From Auanema rhodensis (Eukaryota > Nematoda > Chromadorea > Rhabditida > Rhabditidae), in NCBI GenBank assembly GCA_964057225.1, contig OZ059899.1, positions 20,282,501 to 20,346,500 of the forward strand: a DNA stretch of 64,000 nt. The letters run 5' to 3'. The position numbers were made by a program, and so were the translations under genes. Shown in pieces: positions 1 through 12,340 of this stretch (its first letter is position 1; each line of letters starts with the position of its first letter). The notes beneath the pieces were generated by a model that saw only the letters and a list, made by a program, of their open reading frames with translations, searched no databases and was not told where the DNA came from.

Positions 1-27
1 TAAAACAAATTTTTATTGATATTGGTG

Positions 28-40
28 CATGGTAACCATG
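28..40. other. Palindrome CATGGTAACCATG, present in nearly every monomer
   Basis: Six-base arms (CATGGT and ACCATG) flank a single central A, at monomer positions 8-20. The element recurs in almost every unit. Rare exceptions I noticed are a GGTAACC to GCTAACC change near 10768 and a GTATGGTAACC variant near 37292. Dyad symmetry of this kind is common in centromeric satellites and could form a small hairpin or serve as a dimeric protein site. Its function here is unknown. Confidence 0.85.
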
Positions 41-84
41 ACTTTGAAATTTACGTGAACTTTAATTTATGCTAATTAAATGTA

Positions 85-90
85 CACGTG
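85..90. promoter_or_regulatory. First CACGTG (E-box/G-box) core of the monomer, variable between subtypes
   Basis: CACGTG lies at monomer positions 65-70, directly before the GTGCAC palindrome. It is intact in most subtypes. It is altered to CAAGTG in A, CACGCG in B and CACATG in P. CACGTG is the core bound by bHLH and bZIP factors in plants, by MYC/MAX-type proteins in animals and by Cbf1 in yeast. Whether anything binds it here is not known. Confidence 0.5.
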
Positions 91-114
91 GTGTGCACTT
101 GGTATGTAACTCGC

Positions 115-124
115 TTCACGTGAA
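115..124. promoter_or_regulatory. TTCACGTGAA palindrome, the second and nearly invariant CACGTG core
   Basis: This is a perfect 10-bp palindrome at monomer positions 95-104. It is retained in almost all units, including the 240-bp chimeric ones. The few variants seen are TTCACGTAAA (around 36680, 37032 and 59032), TCCACGTGAA (around 33508 and in Q units near 47765), TTTACGTGAA (near 45125), TGCACGTGAA (near 57971) and TTCACGTGGA (near 27880). It resembles the budding-yeast CDEI element (RTCACRTG) at 7 of 8 positions. Protein binding is an inference. Confidence 0.55.
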
Positions 125-196
125 AGATAAAGAGATGCGGTTTTTAAAATTAGATTCCCCATGTCCATATTAGTCTGAAAACAATTTTTTACTGAT

Positions 197-2132
197 ATTG
201 GTGCATGGTAACCATGACTTTGAAATTTACGTGAACTTTAATTTATGCTAATTAAATGTACAAGTGATGTGCACTTGGTATGTAACTCGCTTCACGTGAA
301 AGATAAGGAGATGCGGTTTTCACAATTAGATTCCCCATGTCCATATTAGTCTAAAAACAAATTTTTATTGATATTGGTGCATGGTAACCATGACTTTGAA
401 ATTTACGTGAACTTCAATTTATGCTAATTAAATGTACACGCGGTGTGCACTTGGTATGTAACTCGCTTCACGTGAAAGATAAAGAGATGCGGTTTTAAAA
501 ATTAGATTCCCCATGTCCATATTAGTCTAAAAACAGTTTTTTACTGATATTGGTGCATGGTAACCATGATTTTGAAATTTACGTGAACTTTAATTTATGC
601 TAATTAAATGTACACGTGGTGTGCACTCGGTATGTAACTCGCTTCACGTGAAAGATAAAGAGATGCGGTTAACAAAATTAGATTTCCTATGTCCATATTA
701 GTCTAAAAACAAATTTTTATTGATATTGGTTCATGGTAACCATGACTTTGAAATTTACGTGAACTTTAATTTATGCTAATTAAATGTACACGTGGTGTGC
801 ACTCGGTATGTAACTCGCTTCACGTGAAAGATAAAAAGATGCGGTTTTCAAAATTTGATTCCTCATGTCCATATTAGTCTAAAAACAAATTTTTATTGAT
901 ATTGGTGCATGGTAACCATGACTTTGAAATTTACGTGAACTTTAATTTATGCTAATTAAATGTACACGTGATGTGCACTTGGTATGTAACTCGCTTCACG
1001 TGAAAGATAAAGAGATGCAGTTCTCAAAATTAGATTCCCCATGTCCATATTAGTCTAGAAACAAATTTTTATTGATATTGGTGCATGGTAACCATGACTT
1101 TGAAATTTACGTGAACTTTAATTTATGCTAATTAAACGTACACGTGGTGTGCACTCGGTATGTAACTCGCTTCACGTGAAAGGTAAAGAGATGCGGTTTT
1201 CAATATTAGATTCCCCATGTCCATATTAGTCTAAAAACAAATTTTTATTGATATTGGTGCATGGTAACCATGACTTTGAAATTTACGTGAACTTTAATTT
1301 ATGCTAATTAAATGTACACGTGGTGTGCACTCGGTATGTAACTCGCTTCACGTGAAAGATAAAGAGATGCGGTTTTCAAAATTAGATTCCCCATGTCCAT
1401 ATTAGTCTAAAAACAAATTTTTATTGATATTGGTGCATGGTAACCATGACTTTGAAATTTAAGTGAACTTTAATTTATGCTAATTAAACGTACACGTGGT
1501 GTGCACTCGGTATGTAACTCGCTTCACGTGAAAGATAAAGAGATGCGGTTTTCAAAATTAGATTCCCCATGTCCATATTAGTCTTAAAACAAATTTTTAT
1601 TGATATTGGTGCATGGTAACCATGACTTTGAAATTTACGTGAACTTTAATTTATGCTAATTAAATGTACACGTGGTGTGCACTCGGTATGTAACTCGCTT
1701 CACGTGAAAGATAAAAAGATGCGGTTTTCAAAATTTGATTCCTCATGTCCATATTAGTCTAAAAACAAATTTTTATTGATATTGGTGCATGGTAACCATG
1801 ACTTTGAAATTTACGTGAACTTTAATTTATGCTAATTAAATGTACACGTGGTGTGCACTCGGTATGTAACTCGCTTCACGTGAAAGATAAAAAGATGCGG
1901 TTTTCAAAATTTGATTCCTCATGTCCATATTAGTCTAAAAACAAATTTTTATTGATATTGGTGCATGGTAACCATGACTTTGAAATTTACGTGAACTTTA
2001 ATTTATGCTTATTAAATGTACACGTGGTGTGCACTCGGTATGTAACTCGCTTCACGTGAAAGATAAAGAGATGCGGTTTTTAAAATTAGATTCCCCATGT
2101 CCATATTAGTCTGAAAACAATTTTTTACTGAT
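197..2132. repeat. 11-monomer higher-order repeat, first copy (1,936 bp)
   Basis: The units in order are A(197), B(373), C(549), D(725), E(901), F(1077), a plain unit '7'(1253), F with AAATTTAAGTG (1429), G(1605), G(1781) and H(1957). The H tail TCTGAAAAC at 175 recurs at 2111, exactly 11 x 176 bp later. The second copy follows directly. This is the clearest starting form of the higher-order unit, and shorter or rearranged versions recur throughout the window. Confidence 0.8.
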
Positions 2133-3716
2133 ATTGGTGCATGGTAACCATGACTTTGAAATTTACGTGAACTTTAATTTATGCTAATTAAATGTACAAG
2201 TGATGTGCACTTGGTATGTAACTCGCTTCACGTGAAAGATAAGGAGATGCGGTTTTCACAATTAGATTCCCCATGTCCATATTAGTCTAAAAACAAATTT
2301 TTATTGATATTGGTGCATGGTAACCATGACTTTGAAATTTACGTGAACTTCAATTTATGCTAATTAAATGTACACGCGGTGTGCACTTGGTATGTAACTC
2401 GCTTCACGTGAAAGATAAAGAGATGCGGTTTTAAAAATTAGATTCCCCATGTCCATATTAGTCTAAAAACAGTTTTTTACTGATATTGGTGCATGGTAAC
2501 CATGATTTTGAAATTTACGTGAACTTTAATTTATGCTAATTAAATGTACACGTGGTGTGCACTCGGTATGTAACTCGCTTCACGTGAAAGATAAAGAGAT
2601 GCGGTTAACAAAATTAGATTTCCTATGTCCATATTAGTCTAAAAACAAATTTTTATTGATATTGGTTCATGGTAACCATGACTTTGAAATTTACGTGAAC
2701 TTTAATTTATGCTAATTAAATGTACACGTGGTGTGCACTCGGTATGTAACTCGCTTCACGTGAAAGATAAAAAGATGCGGTTTTCAAAATTTGATTCCTC
2801 ATGTCCATATTAGTCTAAAAACAAATTTTTATTGATATTGGTGCATGGTAACCATGACTTTGAAATTTACGTGAACTTTAATTTATGCTAATTAAATGTA
2901 CACGTGATGTGCACTTGGTATGTAACTCGCTTCACGTGAAAGATAAAGAGATGCAGTTCTCAAAATTAGATTCCCCATGTCCATATTAGTCTAGAAACAA
3001 ATTTTTATTGATATTGGTGCATGGTAACCATGACTTTGAAATTTACGTGAACTTTAATTTATGCTAATTAAACGTACACGTGGTGTGCACTCGGTATGTA
3101 ACTCGCTTCACGTGAAAGGTAAAGAGATGCGGTTTTCAAAATTAGATTCCCCATGTCCATATTAGTCTAAAAACAAATTTTTATTGATATTGGTGCATGG
3201 TAACCATGACTTTGAAATTTACGTGAACTTTAATTTATGCTAATTAAATGTACACGTGGTGTGCACTCGGTATGTAACTCGCTTCACGTGAAAGATAAAG
3301 AGATGCGGTTTTCAAAATTAGATTCCCCATGTCCATATTAGTCTAAAAACAAATTTTTATTGATATTGGTGCATGGTAACCATGACTTTGAAATTTACGT
3401 GAACTTTAATTTATGCTAATTAAATGTACACGTGGTGTGCACTCGGTATGTAACTCGCTTCACGTGAAAGATAAAGAGATGCGGTTATCAAAATTGGATT
3501 TCCCATGTCCATATTAGTCTAAAAACAAATTTTTATTGATATTGGTGCATGGTAACCATGACTTTGAATTTTACGTGAACTTTGATTTATGCTAATTAAA
3601 TGTACACGTGATGTGCACTTGGTATGTAACTTGCTTCACGTGAAAGATAAAGAGATGCGGTTTTCAAAATTAGATTCCCCATGTCCATATTAGTCTTAAA
3701 ACAAATTTTTATTGAT
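2133..3716. repeat. Second 11-mer copy, diverging after seven units
   Basis: Units A, B, C, D, E, F and 7 (2133-3364) repeat the first copy in order, including the rare GAAAGGTAAAG variant in F. Instead of F, G, G, H, the block continues with I(3365) and J(3541) and then restarts at A(3717). The I-J pair ends the HOR in several other places (6533, 16037 and 22149), so it is an alternative tail for the same module. Confidence 0.75.
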
Positions 3717-4596
3717 ATTGGTGCATGGTAACCATGACTTTGAAATTTACGTGAACTTTAATTTATGCTAATTAAATGTACAAGTGATGTGCACTTGGTA
3801 TGTAACTCGCTTCACGTGAAAGATAAGGAGATGCGGTTTTCACAATTAGATTCCCCATGTCCATATTAGTCTAAAAACAAATTTTTATTGATATTGGTGC
3901 ATGGTAACCATGACTTTGAAATTTACGTGAACTTCAATTTATGCTAATTAAATGTACACGCGGTGTGCACTTGGTATGTAACTCGCTTCACGTGAAAGAT
4001 AAAGAGATGCGGTTTTAAAAATTAGATTCCCCATGTCCATATTAGTCTAAAAACAGTTTTTTACTGATATTGGTGCATGGTAACCATGATTTTGAAATTT
4101 ACGTGAACTTTAATTTATGCTAATTAAATGTACACGTGGTGTGCACTCGGTATGTAACTCGCTTCACGTGAAAGATAAAAAGATGCGGTTTTCAAAATTT
4201 GATTCCTCATGTCCATATTAGTCTAAAAACAAATTTTTATTGATATTGGTGCATGGTAACCATGACTTTGAAATTTACGTGAACTTTAATTTATGCTTAT
4301 TAAATGTACACGTGGTGTGCACTCGGTATGTAACTCGCTTCACGTGAAAGATAAAGAGATGCGGTTTTTAAAATTAGATTCCCCATGTCCATATTAGTCT
4401 GAAAACAATTTTTTACTGATATTGGTGCATGGTAACCATGACTTTGAAATTTACGTGAACTTTAATTTATGCTAATTAAATGTACAAGTGATGTGCACTT
4501 GGTATGTAACTCGCTTCACGTGAAAGATAAGGAGATGCGGTTTTCACAATTAGATTCCCCATGTCCATATTAGTCTAAAAACAAATTTTTATTGAT
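3717..4596. repeat. Shortened HOR: A, B, C/D hybrid, H, A
   Basis: A(3717) and B(3893) are followed by a unit (4069) that starts like C (CATGATTTTG) and ends like D (AAAAAGATG, TTTGATTCCTC). H(4245) and A(4421) follow. The single hybrid unit replaces the normal C-D pair, as expected from unequal exchange in register between adjacent monomers. Successive H tails lie at 2111, 4399 and 5983, spacings of 13 and 9 monomers against the 11 seen first. Confidence 0.7.
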
Positions 4597-7412
4597 ATTG
4601 GTGCATGGTAACCATGACTTTGAAATTTACGTGAACTTCAATTTAAGCTAATTAAATGTACACGCGGTGTGCACTTGGTATGTAACTCGCTTCACGTGAA
4701 AGATAAAGAGATGCGGTTTTAAAAATTAGATTCCCCATGTCCATATTAGTCTAAAAACAGTTTTTTACTGATATTGGTGCATGGTAACCATGATTTTGAA
4801 ATTTACGTGAACTTTAATTTATGCTAATTAAATGTACACGTGGTGTGCACTCGGTATGTAACTCGCTTCACGTGAAAGATAAAGAGATGCGGTTAACAAA
4901 ATTAGATTTCCTATGTCCATATTAGTCTAAAAACAAATTTTTATTGATATTGGTTCATGGTAACCATGACTTTGAAATTTACGTGAACTTTAATTTATGC
5001 TAATTAAATGTACACGTGGTGTGCACTCGGTATGTAACTCGCTTCACGTGAAAGATAAAAAGATGCGGTTTTCAAAATTTGATTCCTCATGTCCATATTA
5101 GTCTAAAAACAAATTTTTATTGATATTGGTGCATGGTAACCATGACTTTGAAATTTACGTGAACTTTAATTTATGCTAATTAAATGTACACGTGATGTGC
5201 ACTTGGTATGTAACTCGCTTCACGTGAAAGATAAAGAGATGCAGTTCTCAAAATTAGATTCCCCATGTCCATATTAGTCTAGAAACAAATTTTTATTGAT
5301 ATTGGTGCATGGTAACCATGACTTTGAAATTTAAGTGAACTTTAATTTATGCTAATTAAACGTACACGTGGTGTGCACTCGGTATGTAACTCGCTTCACG
5401 TGAAAGATAAAGAGATGCGGTTTTCAAAATTAGATTCCCCATGTCCATATTAGTCTTAAAACAAATTTTTATTGATATTGGTGCATGGTAACCATGACTT
5501 TGAAATTTACGTGAACTTTAATTTATGCTAATTAAATGTACACGTGGTGTGCACTCGGTATGTAACTCGCTTCACGTGAAAGATAAAAAGATGCGGTTTT
5601 CAAAATTTGATTCCTCATGTCCATATTAGTCTAAAAACAAATTTTTATTGATATTGGTGCATGGTAACCATGACTTTGAAATTTACGTGAACTTTAATTT
5701 ATGCTAATTAAATGTACACGTGGTGTGCACTCGGTATGTAACTCGCTTCACGTGAAAGATAAAAAGATGCGGTTTTCAAAATTTGATTCCTCATGTCCAT
5801 ATTAGTCTAAAAACAAATTTTTATTGATATTGGTGCATGGTAACCATGACTTTGAAATTTACGTGAACTTTAATTTATGCTTATTAAATGTACACGTGGT
5901 GTGCACTCGGTATGTAACTCGCTTCACGTGAAAGATAAAGAGATGCGGTTTTTAAAATTAGATTCCCCATGTCCATATTAGTCTGAAAACAATTTTTTAC
6001 TGATATTGGTGCATGGTAACCATGACTTTGAAATTTACGTGAACTTTAATTTATGCTAATTAAATGTACACGTGGTGTGCACTCGGTATGTAACTCGCTT
6101 CACGTGAAAGATAAAAAGATGCGGTTTTCAAAATTTGATTCCTCATGTCCATATTAGTCTAAAAACAAATTTTTATTGATATTGGTGCATGGTAACCATG
6201 ACTTTGAAATTTACGTGAACTTTAATTTATGCTAATTAAATGTACACGTGATGTGCACTTGGTATGTAACTCGCTTCACGTGAAAGATAAAGAGATGCAG
6301 TTCTCAAAATTAGATTCCCCATGTCCATATTAGTCTAGAAACAAATTTTTATTGATATTGGTGCATGGTAACCATGACTTTGAAATTTACGTGAACTTTA
6401 ATTTATGCTAATTAAACGTACACGTGGTGTGCACTCGGTATGTAACTCGCTTCACGTGAAAGGTAAAGAGATGCGGTTTTCAAAATTAGATTCCCCATGT
6501 CCATATTAGTCTAAAAACAAATTTTTATTGATATTGGTGCATGGTAACCATGACTTTGAAATTTACGTGAACTTTAATTTATGCTAATTAAATGTACACG
6601 TGGTGTGCACTCGGTATGTAACTCGCTTCACGTGAAAGATAAAGAGATGCGGTTATCAAAATTGGATTTCCCCTGTCCATATTAGTCTAAAAACAAATTT
6701 TTATTGATATTGGTGCATGGTAACCATGACTTTGAATTTTACGTGAACTTTGATTTATGCTAATTAAATGTACACGTGATGTGCACTTGGTATGTAACTT
6801 GCTTCACGTGAAAGATAAAGAGATGCGGTTTTCAAAATTAGATTCCCCATGTCCATATTAGTCTTAAAACAAATTTTTATTGATATTGGTGCATGGTAAC
6901 CATGACTTTGAAATTTACGTGAACTTTAATTTATGCTAATTAAATGTACAAGTGATGTGCACTTGGTATGTAACTCGCTTCACGTGAAAGATAAGGAGAT
7001 GCGGTTTTCACAATTAGATTCCCCATGTCCATATTAGTCTAAAAACAAATTTTTTTTGATATTGGTGCATGGTAACCATGACTTTGAAATTTACGTGAAC
7101 TTCAATTTATGCTAATTAAATGTACACGCGGTGTGCACTTGGTATGTAACTCGCTTCACGTGAAAGATAAAGAGATGCGGTTTTAAAAATTAGATTCCCC
7201 ATGTCCATATTAGTCTAAAAACAGTTTTTTACTGATATTGGTGCATGGTAACCATGATTTTGAAATTTACGTGAACTTTAATTTATGCTAATTAAATGTA
7301 CACGTGGTGTGCACTCGGTATGTAACTCGCTTCACGTGAAAGATAAAGAGATGCGGTTAACAAAATTAGATTTCCTATGTCCATATTAGTCTAAAAACAA
7401 ATTTTTATTGAT

Positions 7413-8292
7413 ATTGGTTCATGGTAACCATGACTTTGAAATTTACGTGAACTTTAATTTATGCTAATTAAATGTACACGTGATGTGCACTTGGTATGTA
7501 ACTCGCTTCACGTGAAAGATAAAGAGATGCAGTTCTCAAAATTAGATTCCCCATGTCCATATTAGTCTAGAAACAAATTTTTATTGATATTGGTGCATGG
7601 TAACCATGACTTTGAAATTTACGTGAACTTTAATTTATGCTAATTAAATGTACACGTGATGTGCACTTGGTATGTAACTTGCTTCACGTGAAAGATAAAG
7701 AGATGCGGTTTTCAAAATTAGATTCCCCATGTCCATATTAGTCTTAAAACAAATTTTCATTGATATTGGTGCATGGTAACCATGACTTTGAAATTTACGT
7801 GAACTTTAATTTATGCTAATTAAATGTACACGTGATGTGCACTTGGTATGTAACTCGCTTCACGTGAAAGATAAAGAGATGCAGTTCTCAAAATTAGATT
7901 CCCCATGTCCATATTAGTCTAAAAACAAATTTTTATTGATATTGGTGCATGGTAACCATGACTTTGAAATTTACGTGAACTTTAATTTATGCTAATTAAA
8001 TGTACACGTGATGTGCACTTGGTATGTAACTTGCTTCACGTGAAAGATAAATAGATGCGGTTTTCAAAATTAGATTCCCCATGTCCATATTAGTCTTAAA
8101 ACAAATTTTCATTGATATTGGTGCATGGTAACCATGACTTTGAAATTTACGTGAACTTTAATTTATGCTAATTAAATGTACACGTGATGTGCACTTGGTA
8201 TGTAACTCGCTTCACGTGAAAGATAAAGAGATGCAGTTCTCAAAATTAGATTCCCCATGTCCATATTAGTCTAAAAACAAATTTTTATTGAT
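7413..8292. repeat. Alternating E/K dimer run (352-bp period)
   Basis: A D/E hybrid (7413) is followed by K(7589), E(7765), K(7941) and E(8117). K units carry TAACTTGC, TCTTAAAAC and TTTTCATTG, while E units carry CAGTTCTC. The alternation gives a local 2-monomer period. The same run is present at 23029-23908, so it predates the superblock duplication. Confidence 0.75.
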
Positions 8293-9748
8293 ATTGGTGC
8301 ATGGTAACCATGATTTTGAAATTTACGTGAACTTTAATTTATGCTAATTAAATGTACACGTGGTGTGCACTCGGTATGTAACTCGCTTCACGTGAAAGAT
8401 AAAGAGATGCGGTTTATAAAATTAGATTCCCCATGTCCATATTAGTCTAAAAACAAATTTTTATTGATATTGGTGCATGGTAACCATGACTTTGAAATTT
8501 ACGTGAACTTTAATTTATGCTAATTAAATGTACACGTGATGTGCACTTGGTATGTAACTCGCTTCACGTGAAAGATAAGGAGATGCGGTTTCCAAAAATA
8601 GATTCCCCATGTCCATATTAGTCTAAAAACAAATTTTTATTGATATTGGTGCATGGTAACCATGACTTTGAAATTTACGTGAACTTTAATTTATGCTAAT
8701 TAAATGTACACGTGGTGTGCACTCGGTATGTAACTCGCTTCACGTGAAAGATAAAGAGATGAGGTTTTCCAAATTAGATTCCCCATGTCCATATTAGTCT
8801 AAAAACAAATTTTTATCGATATTGGTGCATGGTAACCATGACTTTGAAATTTACGTGAACTTTATTTTATGCTACATAAATGTACACGTGGTGTGCACTC
8901 GGTATGTATCTCTATTCACGTGAAAGATAAAGAGATGCGGTTTCCAAAATTAGATTCCCCATGTCCATATTAGTCTAAAAACAGTTTTTTACTGATATTG
9001 GTGCATGGTAACCATGATTTTGAAATTTACGTGAACTTTAATTTATGCTAATTAAATGTACACATGGTGTGCACTCGGTATGTAACTCGCTTCACGTGAA
9101 AGATAAAGAGATGCGGTTTTCAAAATTAGATTCCCCATGTCCATATTAGTCTAAAAACAAATTTTTATTGATATTGGTGCATGGTAACCATGACTTTGAA
9201 TTTTACGTGAACTTTAATTTATGCTAATTAAACGTACACGTGGTGTGCACTTGGTATGTAACTCGCTTCACGTGAAAGATAAGGAGATGCGGTTTTCACG
9301 ATTAGATTCCCCATGTCCATATTAGTCTAAAAACAAATTTTTATTGATATTGGTGCATGGTAACCATGACTTTGAAATTTACGTGAACTTCAATTTATGC
9401 TAATTAAATGTACACGCGGTGTGCACTTGGTATGTAACTCGCTTCACGTGAAAGATAAAGAGATGCGGTTAACAAAATTAGATTTCCTATGTCCATATTA
9501 GTCTAAAAACAAATTTTTATTGATATTGGTGCATGGTAACCATGACTTTGAAATTTACGTGAACTTCAATTTATGCTAATTAAATGTACACGCGGTGTGC
9601 ACTTGGTATGTAACTCGCTTCACGTGAAAGATAAAGAGATGCGGTTAACAAAATTAGATTTCCTATGTCCATATTAGTCTAAAAACAAATTTTTATTGAT
9701 ATTGGTTCATGGTAACCATGACTTTGAAATTTACGTGAACTTTAATTT

Positions 9749-9931
9749 ATGCTAATTAAATGTACACGTGATGTGCACTTGGTATGTAACTCGCTTCACG
9801 TGAAAGATAAAGAGATGCAGTTCTCAAAATTAGATTCCCCATGTCCATATCAGTCTAAAAACAAATTTTTATTGATATTGGTGCATGGTAACCATGACTT
9901 TGAAATTTACGTGAACTTTAATTTATGCTAA
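9749..9931 (+). other. Chance 60-codon open frame in satellite units (not a gene)
   Basis: The frame starts at ATGCTAATTAAATG in one unit and ends at a TAA in the next. It is open only because T is replaced by C at 9851, so the recurrent in-frame TAG in CCATATTAGTCT becomes CAG. Nothing resembles a ribosome-binding or splice context, and the protein has no recognisable domain. Identical frames at 25365-25547 and 29237-29419 come from copies of the same duplicated block. Confidence 0.9.
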
Positions 9932-12340
9932 TTAAATGTACACGTGGTGTGCACTCGGTATGTAACTCGCTTCACGTGAAAGATAAAGAGATGCGGTTTA
10001 TAAAATTAGATTCCCCATGTCCATATTAGTCTAAAAACAAATTTTTATTGATATTGGTGCATGGTAACCATGACTTTGAAATTTACGTGAACTTTAATTT
10101 ATGCTAATTAAATGTACACGTGATGTGCACTTGGTATGTAACTCGCTTCACGTGAAAGATAAGGAGATGCGGTTTCCAAAAATAGATTCCCCATGTCCAT
10201 ATTAGTCTAAAAACAAATTTTTATTGATATTGGTGCATGGTAACCATGACTTTGAAATTTACGTGAACTTTAATTTATGCTAATTAAATGTACACGTGGT
10301 GTGCACTCGGTATGTAACTCGCTTCACGTGAAAGATAAAGAGATGAGGTTTTCCAAATTAGATTCCCCATGTCCATATTAGTCTAAAAACAAATTTTTAT
10401 CGATATTGGTGCATGGTAACCATGACTTTGAAATTTACGTGAACTTTATTTTATGCTACATAAATGTACACGTGGTGTGCACTCGGTATGTATCTCGCTT
10501 CACGTGAAAGATAAAGAGATGCGGTTTCCAAAATTAGATTCCCCATGTCCATATTAGTCTTAAAACAAATTTTTATTGATATTGGTGCATGGTAACCATG
10601 ACTTTGAATTTTACGTGAACTTTAATTTATGCTAATTAAACGTACACGTGGTGTGCACTCGGTATGTAACTCGCTTCACGTGAAAGATAAAGAGATGAGG
10701 TTTTCCAAATTAGATTCCCCATGTCCATATTAGTCTAAAAACAGTTTTTTACTGATATTGGTGCATGCTAACCATGATTTTGAAATTTACGTGAACTTTA
10801 ATTTATGCTAATTAAATGTACACATGGTGTGCACTCGGTATGTAACTCGCTTCACGTGAAAGATAAAGAGATGCGGTTTTCAAAATTAGATTCCCCATGT
10901 CCATATTAGTCTAAAAACAAATTTTTATTGATATTGGTGCATGGTAACCATGACTTTGAATTTTACGTGAACTTTAATTTATGCTAATTAAACGTACACG
11001 TGGTGTGCACTCGGTATGTAACTCGCTTCACGTGAAAGATAAAGAGATGCGGTTTTCACAATTAGATTCCCCATGTCCATATTAGTCTAAAAACAAATTT
11101 TTATTGATATTGGTGCATGGTAACCATGACTTTGAAATTTACGTGAACTTCAATTTATGCTAATTAAATGTACACGCGGTGTGCACTTGGTATGTAACTC
11201 GCTTCACGTGAAAGATAAAGAGATGCGGTTTTAAAAATTAGATTCCCCATGTCCATATTAGTCTAAAAACAGTTTTTTACTGATATTGGTGCATGGTAAC
11301 CATGATTTTGAAATTTACGTGAACTTTAATTTATGCTAATTAAATGTACACGTGGTGTGCACTCGGTATGTAACTCGCTTCACGTGAAAGATAAAGAGAT
11401 GCGGTTAACAAAATTAGATTTCCTATGTCCATATTAGTCTAAAAACAAATTTTTATTGATATTGGTTCATGGTAACCATGACTTTGAAATATACGTGAAC
11501 TTTAATTTATGCTAATTAAATGTACACGTGGTGTGCACTCGGTATGTAACTCGCTTCACGTGAAAGATAAAAAGATGCGGTTTTCAAAATTTGATTCCTC
11601 ATGTCCATATTAGTCTAAAAACAAATTTTTATTGATATTGGTGCATGGTAACCATGACTTTGAAATTTACGTGAACTTTAATTTATGCTAATTAAATGTA
11701 CACGTGATGTGCACTTGGTATGTAACTCGCTTCACGTGAAAGATAAAGAGATGCAGTTCTCAAAATTAGATTCCCCATGTCCATATTAGTCTAGAAACAA
11801 ATTTTTATTGATATTGGTGCATGGTAACCATGACTTTGAAATTTACGTGAACTTTAATTTATGCTAATTAAATGTACACGTGATGTGCACTTGGTATGTA
11901 ACTCGCTTCACGTGAAAGATAAAGAGATGCAGTTCTCAAAATTAGATTCCCCATGTCCATATTAGTCTAGAAACAAATTTTTATTGATATTGGTGCATGG
12001 TAACCATGACTTTGAAATTTACGTGAACTTTAATTTATGCTAATTAAATGTACACGTGATGTGCACTTGGTATGTAACTTGCTTCACGTGAAAGATAAAG
12101 AGATGCGGTTTTCAAAATTAGATTCCCCATGTCCATATTAGTCTTAAAACAAATTTTCATTGATATTGGTGCATGGTAACCATGACTTTGAAATTTACGT
12201 GAACTTTAATTTATGCTAATTAAATGTACACGTGATGTGCACTTGGTATGTAACTCGCTTCACGTGAAAGATAAAGAGATGCGGTTTTTAAAATTAGATT
12301 CCCCATGTCCATATTAGTCTAAAAACAAATTTTTATTGAT

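Larger units (their letters stand above)
21..196. repeat. Representative satellite monomer (unit 1)
   Basis: This is the first complete unit and sets the numbering used here, with ATTGG as positions 1-5. Landmarks by monomer position are: CATGGTAACCATG 8-20; TTACGTGAAC 31-40; TAATTA 53-58; TGTACA 61-66 overlapping CACGTG 65-70; GTGCAC 73-78; TTCACGTGAA 95-104; a variable AT-rich tract about 121-131; the conserved CCATATTAGTCT about 145-156; and an A/T tract about 157-171. The unit ends with a TCTGAAAACAATTTTTT tail like subtype H, but it lacks H's GCTTATTAAATG variant and carries CTTGG instead of CTCGG. It is therefore a mixed form. Confidence 0.95.
4597..12340. repeat. Superblock, copy I (44 monomers)
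   Basis: The order is B C D E F G G H, hybrid, E F I J A B C D/E K E K E L M N O P F, two B/C hybrids, D/E, L M N O, a mixed unit, P F B C D E E K and a plain unit. The part from about 6045 to 12375 matches 21661-27990 at a constant offset of 15,616 bp. Shared rare marks include GGTTATCAAAATTGG (6651 and 22267), GGTTTATAAA (8411 and 24027), the GCTACATAAATG units, CCATATCAGTCT (9851 and 25467) and GAAATATACG (about 11487 and 27103). Upstream the offset is 15,264 bp because this copy lacks two monomers present in the other. Confidence 0.8.

Noticed and set aside
85-124. Working G-box promoters in each unit
   Set aside because: CACGTG cores alone do not make a promoter. No consistent TATA and start-site arrangement or downstream gene exists in the window. 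The cores are reported as possible protein sites, not promoters of a gene.
9749-9931. 60-codon open reading frame as a gene
   Set aside because: It lies wholly in satellite sequence, spans a unit boundary, and is open only through one substitution in a recurrent stop. It has no recognisable domain.
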